NCBI RefSeq assembly: GCF_024623785.1
Contig: NZ_JANKBZ010000007.1
Span: forward strand, 186,001-250,000
Reading direction: 5' to 3'
DNA: 64,000 bases
DNA from: Archangium lipolyticum
Lineage (GTDB): Bacteria > Myxococcota > Myxococcia > Myxococcales > Myxococcaceae
Under the pieces are notes generated by a model. That model was not told the origin of the DNA, searched no databases, and saw only the letters and a list, made by a program, of their open reading frames with translations. This document shows, one piece after another, positions 53,361-61,569 of this stretch. The stretch's first letter is position 1. Each line of letters begins with the position of its first letter. A program made the translations under genes and the position numbers.

Positions 53361-53772
53361 GGCGGCTCAGCCGCTCATGGGTGCGCTTCTGCGCGGGCAG
53401 CAACTCCATGCGGACCAGGCGGCGGGCCTCGCCGTGGGTCTTGTCCAGGTCGCGCTGGTAGTCCGCGAGGCCGTGGTCCTCGCCCTCCTCGAGCGCCTGC
53501 ACGGCTGCCTTCTCCCCGAGAAAATCGGCGCCCGCCTGGATCAGCTTCGAGAAGGTGCCCCAGATGCCCGAGCCTCCGGCGGGGGTGCCTCCGAGCTTCT
53601 CGATGCGCTCACGGAGGGTATCCACGCGGTGCTCGTGGTCATGCAGGCAGTCTTCCAACTGGCCGCGGATCTTCTCGTCCGACACGTGGCCGATGGCCTG
53701 ACGGTAGGTCTCCACGGCGGAGATCTCGCCACGAAGGAAGGAGTTGAGCGTCTCGACGTCGGTGTTCGCCAT
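53341..53772 (-). CDS. DUF2383 (PA2169-type) ferritin-like four-helix protein
   Basis: This 143-residue all-helical protein reads TDVETLNSFLRGEISAVETY with Glu residues spaced as in ferritin-like folds, then LEDCLHDHEHRVDTLRERIE, GGIWGTF-like Gly-rich turns, and a C-terminal helix pair ending RLSRLKKTIH. This matches DUF2383 stress or sporulation-type proteins. Metal binding is possible through the Glu and DHEH residues. The ATG at 53772 has GGGAG upstream. Confidence 0.82.
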   Translation of the reverse strand: MANTDVETLNSFLRGEISAVETYRQAIGHVSDEKIRGQLEDCLHDHEHRVDTLRERIEKLGGTPAGGSGIWGTFSKLIQAGADFLGEKAAVQALEEGEDHGLADYQRDLDKTHGEARRLVRMELLPAQKRTHERLSRLKKTIH

Positions 53773-53877
53773 GCGCGTTCTCCCTGCGGAAATGGGCTTG
53801 CGCAAAGGTGATGTCCGCTCACGGGGCGGCAACGAGCGCTCCGCCGCCCGTCTCCTCCTCGGGACGGAGATGCGAGC

Positions 53878-55020
53878 CTATCCCTGCTGGCCCTGTACCT
53901 TGGCCCAGAGCGAGAGCAACTCGGCCTCCCGTTCAGGGGAAAGTCCGGCACGCGGCTTGTCGCGGCGCTCCTGGGGTTGGCTCTTGAACCAGGCGAGCGC
54001 GTCCCGGGTGGTGATGACCGGCGAGCGGAGCTTCAATCCGGCCCGTACCGCCCGGGCATTGCTGCGCAGGTGCATGCCCGCGTAGGCCCCGAAGGCCGGA
54101 GCCCAGATGGGCAGGTCGCCCTCGCCGTCCTCGCCATTCTTCAGGAGGAACTCACCGGGCACCCAGGTGAGCTTCGTGTCCTTGCCCGTCACCTCCCTGC
54201 ACGCGGCGAACATCTCCCCCATGCTCCAGGGCTTCTCCGGCCCCACGGCGTTGAAGGTGCCGGTGGTGTTGTTCTCGATCATCAGCACGAGCCACTCGGC
54301 CAGGTCGCGCACGTCGATGATCTGCAGCGGATCCGACGGGCTGCCCGGGGCGAGCATCTCGCCGCCCTGCTCGAAACGCCGGGGGAAGTACGAGTAGCGG
54401 TCCGAACCATCCTCGGGGCCGACGATGTAGCCGGGGCGGACGAGGGTGGCGCGGCCGGGCAGCGTCTTCTCGACGGCCTCCTCGCACGCGCGCTTGAGTC
54501 CGCCGAAGTTCTCGTAGTTCTTGCCCATCGTCTCGACGGTGGGGTCCGCGAGCGTCGCGGTCGCGGCGGTCTCGTCCGCGTGGGGCGTGTCGTTCTTCGC
54601 GTACGCGGAGACGCTGGAGATGAAGACGTACTGCCCGACGTTGGGGGCCAGCAGCTCGGCGGAGGCCCGGACCATGCGCGGGTAGTAACCGGAGGTGTCG
54701 AGGACCGCGTCGAAGGAACGGCCCGCGAGCGCCTTCAGGCCCTCGCCCTTGTTCGGGTCCCGGTCTCCTTGCAGCTTCTCCGTGTCCGGGAACAGGTGTG
54801 GCCGCGTCTTGCCGCGGTTGAAGAGCGTCAGCGAGTGTCCGCGCGCCTGGGCGGCGGTGACGAACGCCGGCCCGAGGAAGCCCGTGCCACCGAGGACGAG
54901 GATCTTCTTCTTGGAGGAGGCGCGGCCCTCACCGGACGAGGCCCGCATGCCGGGCGCGCATGCCGTCAACGCGCTCGCGGCCAGGAGGTACTGCAGGAAT
55001 TGCCTTCGGGAAGTGCTCAT
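53878..55020 (-). CDS. Exported NAD-dependent epimerase/dehydratase-like protein
   Basis: This 380-residue extended SDR has KILVLGGTGFLGPAFVTAAQ (Rossmann), FISSVSAYA, the NxxxxK-type catalytic region replaced by NYENFGGLKRACEEAVEKTL (Tyr-x3-Phe-x3-Lys), and LVRPGYIVGPEDGSDRYSYF. It is preceded by a twin-Arg leader with a lipobox (TSRRQFLQYLLAASALTAC), so it would be a folded, cofactor-loaded lipoprotein exported by Tat. That is unusual for an epimerase but recurrent in myxobacteria. The ATG at 55020 is chosen for the Tat motif. Confidence 0.85.
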   Translation of the reverse strand: MSTSRRQFLQYLLAASALTACAPGMRASSGEGRASSKKKILVLGGTGFLGPAFVTAAQARGHSLTLFNRGKTRPHLFPDTEKLQGDRDPNKGEGLKALAGRSFDAVLDTSGYYPRMVRASAELLAPNVGQYVFISSVSAYAKNDTPHADETAATATLADPTVETMGKNYENFGGLKRACEEAVEKTLPGRATLVRPGYIVGPEDGSDRYSYFPRRFEQGGEMLAPGSPSDPLQIIDVRDLAEWLVLMIENNTTGTFNAVGPEKPWSMGEMFAACREVTGKDTKLTWVPGEFLLKNGEDGEGDLPIWAPAFGAYAGMHLRSNARAVRAGLKLRSPVITTRDALAWFKSQPQERRDKPRAGLSPEREAELLSLWAKVQGQQG

Positions 55021-55113
55021 GGTCGGGAGTCGAGGGGTGACCGGGAAGGGAAGCGATCGGGCCACGAACGGCCCGCCCCCTCGGTAGCTCTCCAAGACAC
55101 CCGACGGTTTTTC

Positions 55114-56760
55114 CTATTCCCCACGAGACTGGGCGTCGGCCTCGAGCTCGATGAGGGCCTTCCCATTGCTTCGAGCGCGCCCGAGCAGCCACAGCAGATC
55201 CGCGACCTCCGTGCCCACCTTCATCCAGACGCGGACGCATTGCATGCGATTGCCCCGCCAGAACGCCAGGCCCCCCATCTCCGTTCCGGTCTCGGGCTTG
55301 TCGGTGCCCGTCCTCGGGGACAGCGAACGCCGAGGGCCGAGCTCGAGCCATGTTTCCTTCTCGGGAGAGGACGTGTCGCAGTCCTGGGTGCCCACCTTCA
55401 ACGAGACCGTGGGAAGGGCGGCGGAGAACAGGAGCGCGACCTCTGGACCCACCCGCCGGAGGGCTGCCTTCGTCGAGGCGGGGGGCTGGTGGCCGGGACC
55501 CACCGCGAGCTCGAGTGACTCGAGGCCGATGTGCCTGGCCGCCGTGAGCAGCGAGGCCAGCGCCTGGACTGGCAATTCCTCCTGGAGCGCCACTGGGACC
55601 CAGGTGGGCGGGGTGACCCGTCCGCTGAGAGCGAAGAACGTCATGTCCCGGTGCTGGGCCTCCAGCACCCGGGCGAGGGCCTCGGTGCCCTCGCTCCAGG
55701 CCACCCGGGGACCGTGGGGTGAGGACAGTCCATCCGGGTGGGCGATGAGCGCCGGTGGGGGGACGTATGCCGGGTTGGGAACCTCGGCCTGGAGCAGGGT
55801 CGCGACATGGGCGTCATCTCCGCCGATACCGCCGGAGCGCTCCACCTCCCGGAAGATGAAGCGCTCTGCCATCCGGTCCACGCCGTGTGCGCTCACGATG
55901 ACGGCGAGCACGAACCCCCGGGTGACAAGGCTCACGGGAGGCGCCCGTGGAGCACGAAGGCCACGGAGGAGCCAGAAGCACGAGGACAGCAGCGCCACGG
56001 CGAGCGCGGCCTGGCGGAGCAGATGGAGCAGGGACCACCGTTCCGCGAGCACATCGTTCGTGGAATCCCATGTCTCCAGGTTCGACTGGGCGATGTTGGC
56101 GAGGAGGTCGAACGCGGTGCTCGAGGCGAGGCTGGCGCAAAGCCCGCTGACCACGAGACCGGCCAGGCAGAGTCCACCCAGGCGCCTGGTGCCAGCGTCC
56201 TCCGGGCGGGGGCCCGGGGATTCTCCGGATGGCTCGGGAACGAGCCCCACTCCGGCCACATCGAGAATCAGTGCCAGGATGAGCGAGCCGAGCAGCAGCA
56301 TGCTGCCGAGGATGACGATGAAGCGGACGCCCATGAGCGACGCCATTCCCACCGCCAGCGTCCCCATCGATTCGGGGAGCCCCACGGTCACCATGAGGCC
56401 CACGACGCCGTACTTGAGCTGGAGGCAGAGGTACAGCGAGCACAGGAGCCAGGGCAGCCCGATCAACAGCGAGGACGACTTCAAGGCGGGCCGCTGGTGC
56501 TTGCCCCAGCGGTAGAAGATCACCGCCAGGAGCACCGGGGTGAAGCGCAGCCATCCCAGGAGGAGCTGTTCCAAAAACGGGGTGTAGTGGCTGATTCCGA
56601 TCAGTGTGAACGGCCCGTCGTGTCGCCTCTTCGCTGCTTCGTACTGTTCGTGCAACTCGTGGGCAAACACCGGTCCGTACAGGAACAGCAGTGGCAGGCT
56701 GCCATAGAGCCAACCGCGCCAGTCTCGCGTCTTCCGTTGGGTGGACACGGCGCCCAGCAT
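55114..56760 (-). CDS. Large membrane protein of unknown function
   Basis: This 548-residue protein has about seven membrane segments in the first 300 residues (GWLYGSLPLLFLYGPVFAHE, LLLGWLRFTPVLLAVIFYRW, FIVILGSMLLLGSLILALIL), and then a soluble domain of about 240 residues (RDMTFFALSGRVTPPTW, AARHIGLESLELAVGPGHQP) ending in a Trp/Leu helix. The soluble part resembles TolR/ExbD-like biopolymer proteins only loosely (AALRRVGPEVALLFSAALP), so I make no assignment. It is probably co-transcribed with nothing; 24 bp separate it from the upstream M19 gene end on the same strand. Confidence 0.6.
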   Translation of the reverse strand: MLGAVSTQRKTRDWRGWLYGSLPLLFLYGPVFAHELHEQYEAAKRRHDGPFTLIGISHYTPFLEQLLLGWLRFTPVLLAVIFYRWGKHQRPALKSSSLLIGLPWLLCSLYLCLQLKYGVVGLMVTVGLPESMGTLAVGMASLMGVRFIVILGSMLLLGSLILALILDVAGVGLVPEPSGESPGPRPEDAGTRRLGGLCLAGLVVSGLCASLASSTAFDLLANIAQSNLETWDSTNDVLAERWSLLHLLRQAALAVALLSSCFWLLRGLRAPRAPPVSLVTRGFVLAVIVSAHGVDRMAERFIFREVERSGGIGGDDAHVATLLQAEVPNPAYVPPPALIAHPDGLSSPHGPRVAWSEGTEALARVLEAQHRDMTFFALSGRVTPPTWVPVALQEELPVQALASLLTAARHIGLESLELAVGPGHQPPASTKAALRRVGPEVALLFSAALPTVSLKVGTQDCDTSSPEKETWLELGPRRSLSPRTGTDKPETGTEMGGLAFWRGNRMQCVRVWMKVGTEVADLLWLLGRARSNGKALIELEADAQSRGE

Positions 56761-56784
56761 AGCTGGACGGGAACCTCCCGGAGC

Positions 56785-58542
56785 TCAGCGTGGCGGTTTC
56801 ACGCGAGGGCCGGGACGGGGCGTGGAGGGGGCGGCCGGCTTGGGCGCGGGTGGCTCGCCACCGAGGAGGGCCACGGAGCGGGCCTCGCAGGCCTCCCACA
56901 TGCGGAGGAAGGCCTCGGCCGAGGAGAAGAGCGGATCCATCTGCGCATCCGTCATGCCCACGTGGACGAGGTCGCGGATGAAGTCCGGCAGCAGGCCGAT
57001 GTGGGCCAGCCCATCGGTGTTGAAGTCGAACTCGCGCGTGTTGGCCCGTGCCTTCACGAAGGGCGCGTCCGAGCGGTACATGGTGCCCGCGTAGGGCAGT
57101 CGGGGCTTGTCGAGCTGGCGCCGCTGCTGGACGGGCCGCCGCTTCTCTCGTGCCTCGTCACCCTTCAGCCCGTAGGCGGCGTTGGGCCCGTAGCGGGGAC
57201 CCGGCTGCTGGTTGAGGCCGTTGAAGTCGGTGCCCAGGGCCACGCCGCCGGCGCCCACCTCGCGCAGCAGGGACAGGGCGTACTGATAGGACTGGGCCCA
57301 CGTCTTGGAGGAGCGCGCGCAGTCGTTCTCCACCGTGCAGCCGGGGAGGTCCTTCAGCTCGTGCTGGTTGGTGATGGGGGCCAGCAGTCCGCCCAGCGCG
57401 AGGATGCGCCGGGCCTGCTCGCGCGTCTTCTGGTACTCGCTGGCGCGCTTGGCCTTGATGCTCGTGTCCTGGGGTGCCAGGGCCTGCTCGCGGAAGGCGC
57501 AGTGCGAGGCGACGACGGGGTAGCCCGCCTGCTCCGCCAGGCCGAGGACCGAGTCGGTGCAGCGCTCGGACATGTGCTCCACGTCGAGGATGAAGCCCTG
57601 GCGCATGGCCTCGCGCAGGAAGCTCTCTCCCGTGGGCGTGAGGCCGAGCTGGTTGACGTGGCCCTGGCCCGGGGCGTTGAGGGCATAGCCGTGCGGGTAG
57701 TGTGCCCGGCGCGACAGCTCGTAGAAGGCGATGACCATCTTGGTCTGCGTCTCCAGGTCCTGTCCGAGCCGGAAGCCCACGCTGGGGTTGCCCTGGACGT
57801 CGAAGAAGCGCCCCCGCAGGAAGTGGTTCAACAGGTTGAACTTGTCGTCGTAGACGGCGGCGCCGCCGAAGCTGTTGTTGGCCAGGTGCAGCGGGGTGAT
57901 CATCCGGAAGCCCTGGTCCCGGAGCCACCGGAGGATGAGGGGCAGCCGTTCCTGGGGGAGGGCCTGCGTGTTGAGCAGCTCGCGGTCACCCAGGAGGCTG
58001 TCCATCGAGTCCACCTCCACGCCGGCCACCACGGCCAGCTTGCCGGACGCGATGAGCCGGCGGGCCTCCGAGGCGCTCAGCGCCAGCCCCATCCAGCCCG
58101 AGTGCCGCTCGGTGAAGCGGCGCAGCTCACGCATCTGCTTCTCGATGGAGCTCTGGTCCCTGTCGGGGTGGTGGAACTCCTCGGCCAGCAGCTCGTTGTT
58201 GACGGCCACGCTGCACAGCAGCCGCAGCCCTCCGGCATGGGCCCGCTGGAGCCAGTCCACGAAGACCTGCTGGTGCACCAGGCTGTTGAAGTGTGGCCAG
58301 TCGGCATAGGTGCCGTGGCCGCAGGGGCCGTGGCCCACGCCACCCTCGATGAAGGCCTGCACCAGGGGCCAGTTCTTCCCGAAGTTCCCCAGGCCCCACT
58401 TGCCGTGGAGGTGGATGTCACATCGGGCGAGCGCCTGCTCCATCTTCCCATCCGGGAACCCGGCGAGCACATGTCCGCCGAAGCCCAGGTGGGCCATCAC
58501 GTGGCAGTGGAGATCGGCGAATCCGAACACGGGGGAAGCCAT
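56785..58542 (-). CDS. M19 (renal dipeptidase-like) metallopeptidase family protein
   Basis: This 585-residue amidohydrolase-fold protein has the N-terminal metal site FADLHCHVMAHLGF, then VVAGVEVDSMDSLLGD, HLANNSFGGAAVYDD, LDVEHMSERCTDSVLG and VVASHCAFREQA, giving His/Glu ligands in M19 order, and VALGTDFNGLNQQPG near residue 440. It is longer than typical dipeptidases (about 330-420) because of large insertions (about 45-130 and 470-520). There is no signal peptide, so it is cytosolic. AGGAGA lies seven bases before the ATG. The radical SAM gene lies 49 bp upstream on the same strand, so the two probably form an operon. Confidence 0.82.
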   Translation of the reverse strand: MASPVFGFADLHCHVMAHLGFGGHVLAGFPDGKMEQALARCDIHLHGKWGLGNFGKNWPLVQAFIEGGVGHGPCGHGTYADWPHFNSLVHQQVFVDWLQRAHAGGLRLLCSVAVNNELLAEEFHHPDRDQSSIEKQMRELRRFTERHSGWMGLALSASEARRLIASGKLAVVAGVEVDSMDSLLGDRELLNTQALPQERLPLILRWLRDQGFRMITPLHLANNSFGGAAVYDDKFNLLNHFLRGRFFDVQGNPSVGFRLGQDLETQTKMVIAFYELSRRAHYPHGYALNAPGQGHVNQLGLTPTGESFLREAMRQGFILDVEHMSERCTDSVLGLAEQAGYPVVASHCAFREQALAPQDTSIKAKRASEYQKTREQARRILALGGLLAPITNQHELKDLPGCTVENDCARSSKTWAQSYQYALSLLREVGAGGVALGTDFNGLNQQPGPRYGPNAAYGLKGDEAREKRRPVQQRRQLDKPRLPYAGTMYRSDAPFVKARANTREFDFNTDGLAHIGLLPDFIRDLVHVGMTDAQMDPLFSSAEAFLRMWEACEARSVALLGGEPPAPKPAAPSTPRPGPRVKPPR

Positions 58543-58591
58543 GGGAATCTCCTGCGCCGGCTGTGAGAGGGGCCAGCATGCCCCGGATGCT

Positions 58592-59839
58592 TCAAGGCGT
58601 TCCAACGTCCAGCCACTTTCGTTTCTTCACCAACTCTCGGGGCGTGGGCGGGCGCGGGTCCGGGGCATCGAGCGGCTCGACGACGAGCTCGAACAGTCCG
58701 TTGTCGAAGGGCTGGCCGGGTGCGGGTGCCTTCGGGGTGAGGCGCTCGCGCAGGCCCTGCTTCGCCAGGGTCCGTGCGCGATAGTGACAGTAGGGGTTGT
58801 TGCCCGGCCTGCCGAACAGCGAGTGCGCGGTGAAGCTGCACCCGGCCATGCACGCCGCCGCGAAGGGGCAGGTTCGGCAGAAGCCCCAGAGGTCGTCCAC
58901 GGTGCGCGTGCGCGTGAAGGTGAGCTCCCGGGAGTTCTCCCAGATGTCGCGCAGCGGCTGCTGGCGCAGGTTGCCGCCCACGTAGTGCGCCGTCTGGAGG
59001 GAGGGGCAGCCCTTCACGGCGCCATTGGACTCGATGCCCATCACGTACCGTCCGGCCATGCAGCCCCGCCAGTGGTCCCCGGCGTCGGGACGCGGTGAGC
59101 GCAGCAGTCCCTCCTCGGGCCCGAAGTACCCCAGGTTGTTGCCGGGCATGAGGGTGATGCCGTCCTCGAAGGCGCGCGTCTTCAGGGCCGCGATGCGGGG
59201 GAGCAGGTCGATCAAATCCCACGGCTGGAGCAGCATGGCCGGACGGTCGGCCGCGCGTCCGAGCGGGGCGGTGATCTGAAGCTGCCAGGCGCGGATGCCG
59301 AGCCCCTCGAGGTGCTCATAGAGGGGTTCCAGGTCGGCCTGGTTGAGCCGGTTGACGTTGGTGTTGGCCGCTACGCGCACCCCCGCCGCGCTCAGGAAGC
59401 GCAGCGCCCCGGTGGCCGAGGCGAAGCTGCCCGGCGCGGCGCGCATCAGGTCGTGCGTGGGCTCCAACCCGTCGATGCTGACGGAGGCCGCGTACAGGCC
59501 CGCGTCGGCCACCTGCCGGGCGAGGGCCTCGGTGATGCCGCGGCCACCGGTGGTCATCCCCGGGCGGATGCCCGCCTCCTTCAGTGCGCGGACGATGTCG
59601 AGGAAGCCCGGGTGCAGGTACGCCTCGCCACCGATGAGCACCACCTCGCGGGCGCGCATCTCTCGGAGCTGCCGGACCACGCCGAGCGCCTCCTCGGTGG
59701 AGAGCTCATCGGGGCGGTGCGTGCCCGCGCGCGAGCCGCAGTGCGTGCAGGGCTGATCACACCGGAGGGTGAGCTCCCAGACGACGTAGGCCGGGTGGTG
59801 GTCCGATGGGGTGGGATCGAGTCGGCGCAACATGGACAT
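58592..59839 (-). CDS. Radical SAM/SPASM-like protein
   Basis: This 415-residue radical SAM enzyme has WELTLRCDQPCTHCGSRAG with the CxxxCxxC cluster (about 23-30), GGEAYLHPGFLDIVRAL, and SVSIDGLEPTHDLM. The C-terminal part has extra Cys residues (GCMAGR, GCPSLQ, FCRTCPFAAACMAGCSF, YCHYR), as in SPASM proteins carrying auxiliary iron-sulfur clusters that modify peptides or proteins. The ATG at 59839 is used; others are nearby. The dipeptidase-like gene follows in the same direction, and a small Cys-rich protein gene diverges upstream; it could be a target. Confidence 0.85.
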   Translation of the reverse strand: MSMLRRLDPTPSDHHPAYVVWELTLRCDQPCTHCGSRAGTHRPDELSTEEALGVVRQLREMRAREVVLIGGEAYLHPGFLDIVRALKEAGIRPGMTTGGRGITEALARQVADAGLYAASVSIDGLEPTHDLMRAAPGSFASATGALRFLSAAGVRVAANTNVNRLNQADLEPLYEHLEGLGIRAWQLQITAPLGRAADRPAMLLQPWDLIDLLPRIAALKTRAFEDGITLMPGNNLGYFGPEEGLLRSPRPDAGDHWRGCMAGRYVMGIESNGAVKGCPSLQTAHYVGGNLRQQPLRDIWENSRELTFTRTRTVDDLWGFCRTCPFAAACMAGCSFTAHSLFGRPGNNPYCHYRARTLAKQGLRERLTPKAPAPGQPFDNGLFELVVEPLDAPDPRPPTPRELVKKRKWLDVGTP

Positions 59840-60008
59840 ACGTTCGGATGGAGCAAGAAGCGGGCGCAACCCCCACCCCTGACAGACATGTCAGGGCGGA
59901 TGAACGGGAAAGCCCAGCCATTTCAGGGAGTTGGGAGCGGCACGTGATTCGCTCCAGGCCGGCCCGCCCGGCTACCATGCAGGTGGCCGCTGGATTCGAG
60001 GCATTCCG

Positions 60009-60368
60009 ATGATGGCTCTCTCTTCCTGTCAGAAATGTCGTGGTTTCGTTCCCCCCGCGAGTGCCGCGTGCGTGCACTGCGGTGCGCCGATGGCGGAGGC
60101 GGCGCCTCGCGGCGGCGTGCTGCTCAAGGGCCTGCTCGGTGTGGCGGGCGCGGGCGTGGCGGCCATCACCCTGATGGCCTGCTACGGCATGCCCCCGTGT
60201 GATGCGCCGCCGCCGGAGGGAAGCAACGACCCGTACCACTGCTACGACCTCGAGCCCTGCGTCAGGGACCTGCCGGATGGTGGCAGCGAGGCGTATTCCT
60301 GTGACGGGACGATCGGCGGGGATGCCGGCACGCAGCCCGCCGATGCCGGGGTGGACGCGGGTCACTGA
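60009..60368 (+). CDS. Small zinc-ribbon membrane protein with Cys-rich periplasmic tail
   Basis: This 119-residue protein has an N-terminal zinc ribbon (CQKC at 7-10, CVHC at 21-24), one membrane segment (GVLLKGLLGVAGAGVAAITL), then MACYGMPPCDAPPPEG and a tail with further Cys residues (YHCYDLEPCVRD, YSCDG) ending in an Asp/Ala-rich stretch. LMAC could act as a lipobox, but the long cytosolic ribbon before it makes a simple lipoprotein unlikely. Divergent from the radical SAM gene (170 bp). The ACYG.PPC motif may be a modification site; family not recognised. Confidence 0.7.
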   Translation: MMALSSCQKCRGFVPPASAACVHCGAPMAEAAPRGGVLLKGLLGVAGAGVAAITLMACYGMPPCDAPPPEGSNDPYHCYDLEPCVRDLPDGGSEAYSCDGTIGGDAGTQPADAGVDAGH

Positions 60369-60391
60369 TCGTCGAGGCGCTGGAGCCCGGG

Positions 60392-60901
60392 TCAGTGCGT
60401 GGCGGGGCCGATGAGCCAGTGCGCGCGGGCCCGGGCCACCACCTCGCCTTGCTCATCGGTGAGGTCCGCCTGGACGTGGTACTCGCGCCGCTCACCGGGC
60501 ACGGCGGTGGGGGCGCGGCACTCGGCGGTGATGGGCCCCCGGGCCTTCTTCAGGTAGTCCATCTCCAGGTGGGTGATGATGCCGCGCATGTCCTCGGGCA
60601 GGGCGGACATCATCGCCACGCCGGTGGCCACCTCTCCCAGGTTCATCAACGCGATGGCATGCACCGAGCGCAGATGGTTGCGGACGCGGCGCCGGTCGCG
60701 CATGCGCACCCGGGCGTAGCCCTCCTCCAGGGTGAGCACCTCCGGGTGGATGGTGCCGGTATAGGGCGCGAGGTTGCCGAGGATCTGCCCCATCAGGACC
60801 CCACCGCCGGGAGCGTGGCGCAGCAGGCTCCACGCGCGGCGCAGGGTCTCGGCCGAGGCGAGACGGGAGAGGGATTCGGTCAGGCTGGAGAGGGTGGGCA
60901 T
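60392..60901 (-). CDS. Hotdog-fold thioesterase-like protein (DUF4442)
   Basis: This 169-residue protein reads LGNLAPYTGTIHPEVLTLEE followed by YARVRMRDRRRVRNHLRSVH and AIALMNLGEVATGVAMMSAL, then MDYLKKARGPITAECR and DEQGEVVARARAHWLIGP. The N-H-L-x-S-V-H-A-x-A...N-L-x-E pattern matches DUF4442/PaaI-like hotdog proteins that hydrolyse acyl-CoA. The ATG at 60901 is preferred because it begins the conserved region. It converges with the zinc-ribbon gene 23 bp away. Confidence 0.85.
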   Translation of the reverse strand: MPTLSSLTESLSRLASAETLRRAWSLLRHAPGGGVLMGQILGNLAPYTGTIHPEVLTLEEGYARVRMRDRRRVRNHLRSVHAIALMNLGEVATGVAMMSALPEDMRGIITHLEMDYLKKARGPITAECRAPTAVPGERREYHVQADLTDEQGEVVARARAHWLIGPATH

Positions 60902-61067
60902 GGTCCAGGGACATAGCATCAGGCCGAGGCGTGGTCCGTCTCCTCGCCCTCCCGCCATGCGCAGTGTCCCCCTGGCCACGCCTCACGGGGTGCCTACTTT
61001 CGAGGAAACGGCTGAACGTGCTTTCAGTTGAGCGCGGCTCGGACGATTCCACGAGAGGACTTCATCG

Positions 61068-61520
61068 ATGGCACGCACAAGCAAGCAGCGCCGGAGCAGC
61101 AGCGGACGGGAGGCGCTCCGGAAGAACGGGATGATGGCGCACCTGCTGGACTCGCTCGACGCGGGCGAGGACATCGGCCACTTCGGCCGGCTCGTCTTCG
61201 CGATGGTGGCGCGCTACTTCATGGACGAGGAGGAACTGCGCGAGACGCTGATACAGGATCCGGCCTGTGACGAGCGGCAGGCGCTCGCGCTCATCGAGCA
61301 GGTGAAGCAGCGGGACTACAGCCCGCCCCGGCGCGAGAAGGTGCTCCAGTTCCAGGCGCAGCAGGAGTTCCCCATCTGCCCCAACGCGGAGGATCCGGAC
61401 GCCTGCAACGTCTACAAGGATCTCCAGTTCCCGGAGAGCGTCTACGAGCACATCTCCGAGTACCGGGAGCAGAAGGCGCACGCGCACGAGGGGGACTCGT
61501 CAGCCACCGGGCATGCGTGA
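61068..61520 (+). CDS. Conserved hypothetical protein
   Basis: This 150-residue soluble protein has a basic N-terminus (ARTSKQRRSSSGREALRKNG), then two helices (HLLDSLDAGEDIGHFGRLVF, VARYFMDEEELRETLIQDPA), a conserved-looking FPICPNAEDPDACNVYKDLQ with two Cys, and a His-rich end. The ICPN...DACNVY segment may bind metal. Family not recognised. It lies 49 bp upstream of the TPM-domain gene, on the same strand. Confidence 0.65.
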   Translation: MARTSKQRRSSSGREALRKNGMMAHLLDSLDAGEDIGHFGRLVFAMVARYFMDEEELRETLIQDPACDERQALALIEQVKQRDYSPPRREKVLQFQAQQEFPICPNAEDPDACNVYKDLQFPESVYEHISEYREQKAHAHEGDSSATGHA

Positions 61521-61569
61521 GGTGTGCGCATGGCGGCTTCGCGGCGGGGCGGGCTAGTGTTACCCCTCC

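Noticed and set aside
55738-58566. A 942-codon plus-strand frame opposite the M19 and membrane-protein genes
   Set aside because: No recognisable motif and skewed composition, while both minus-strand genes carry family motifs and ribosome binding sites.
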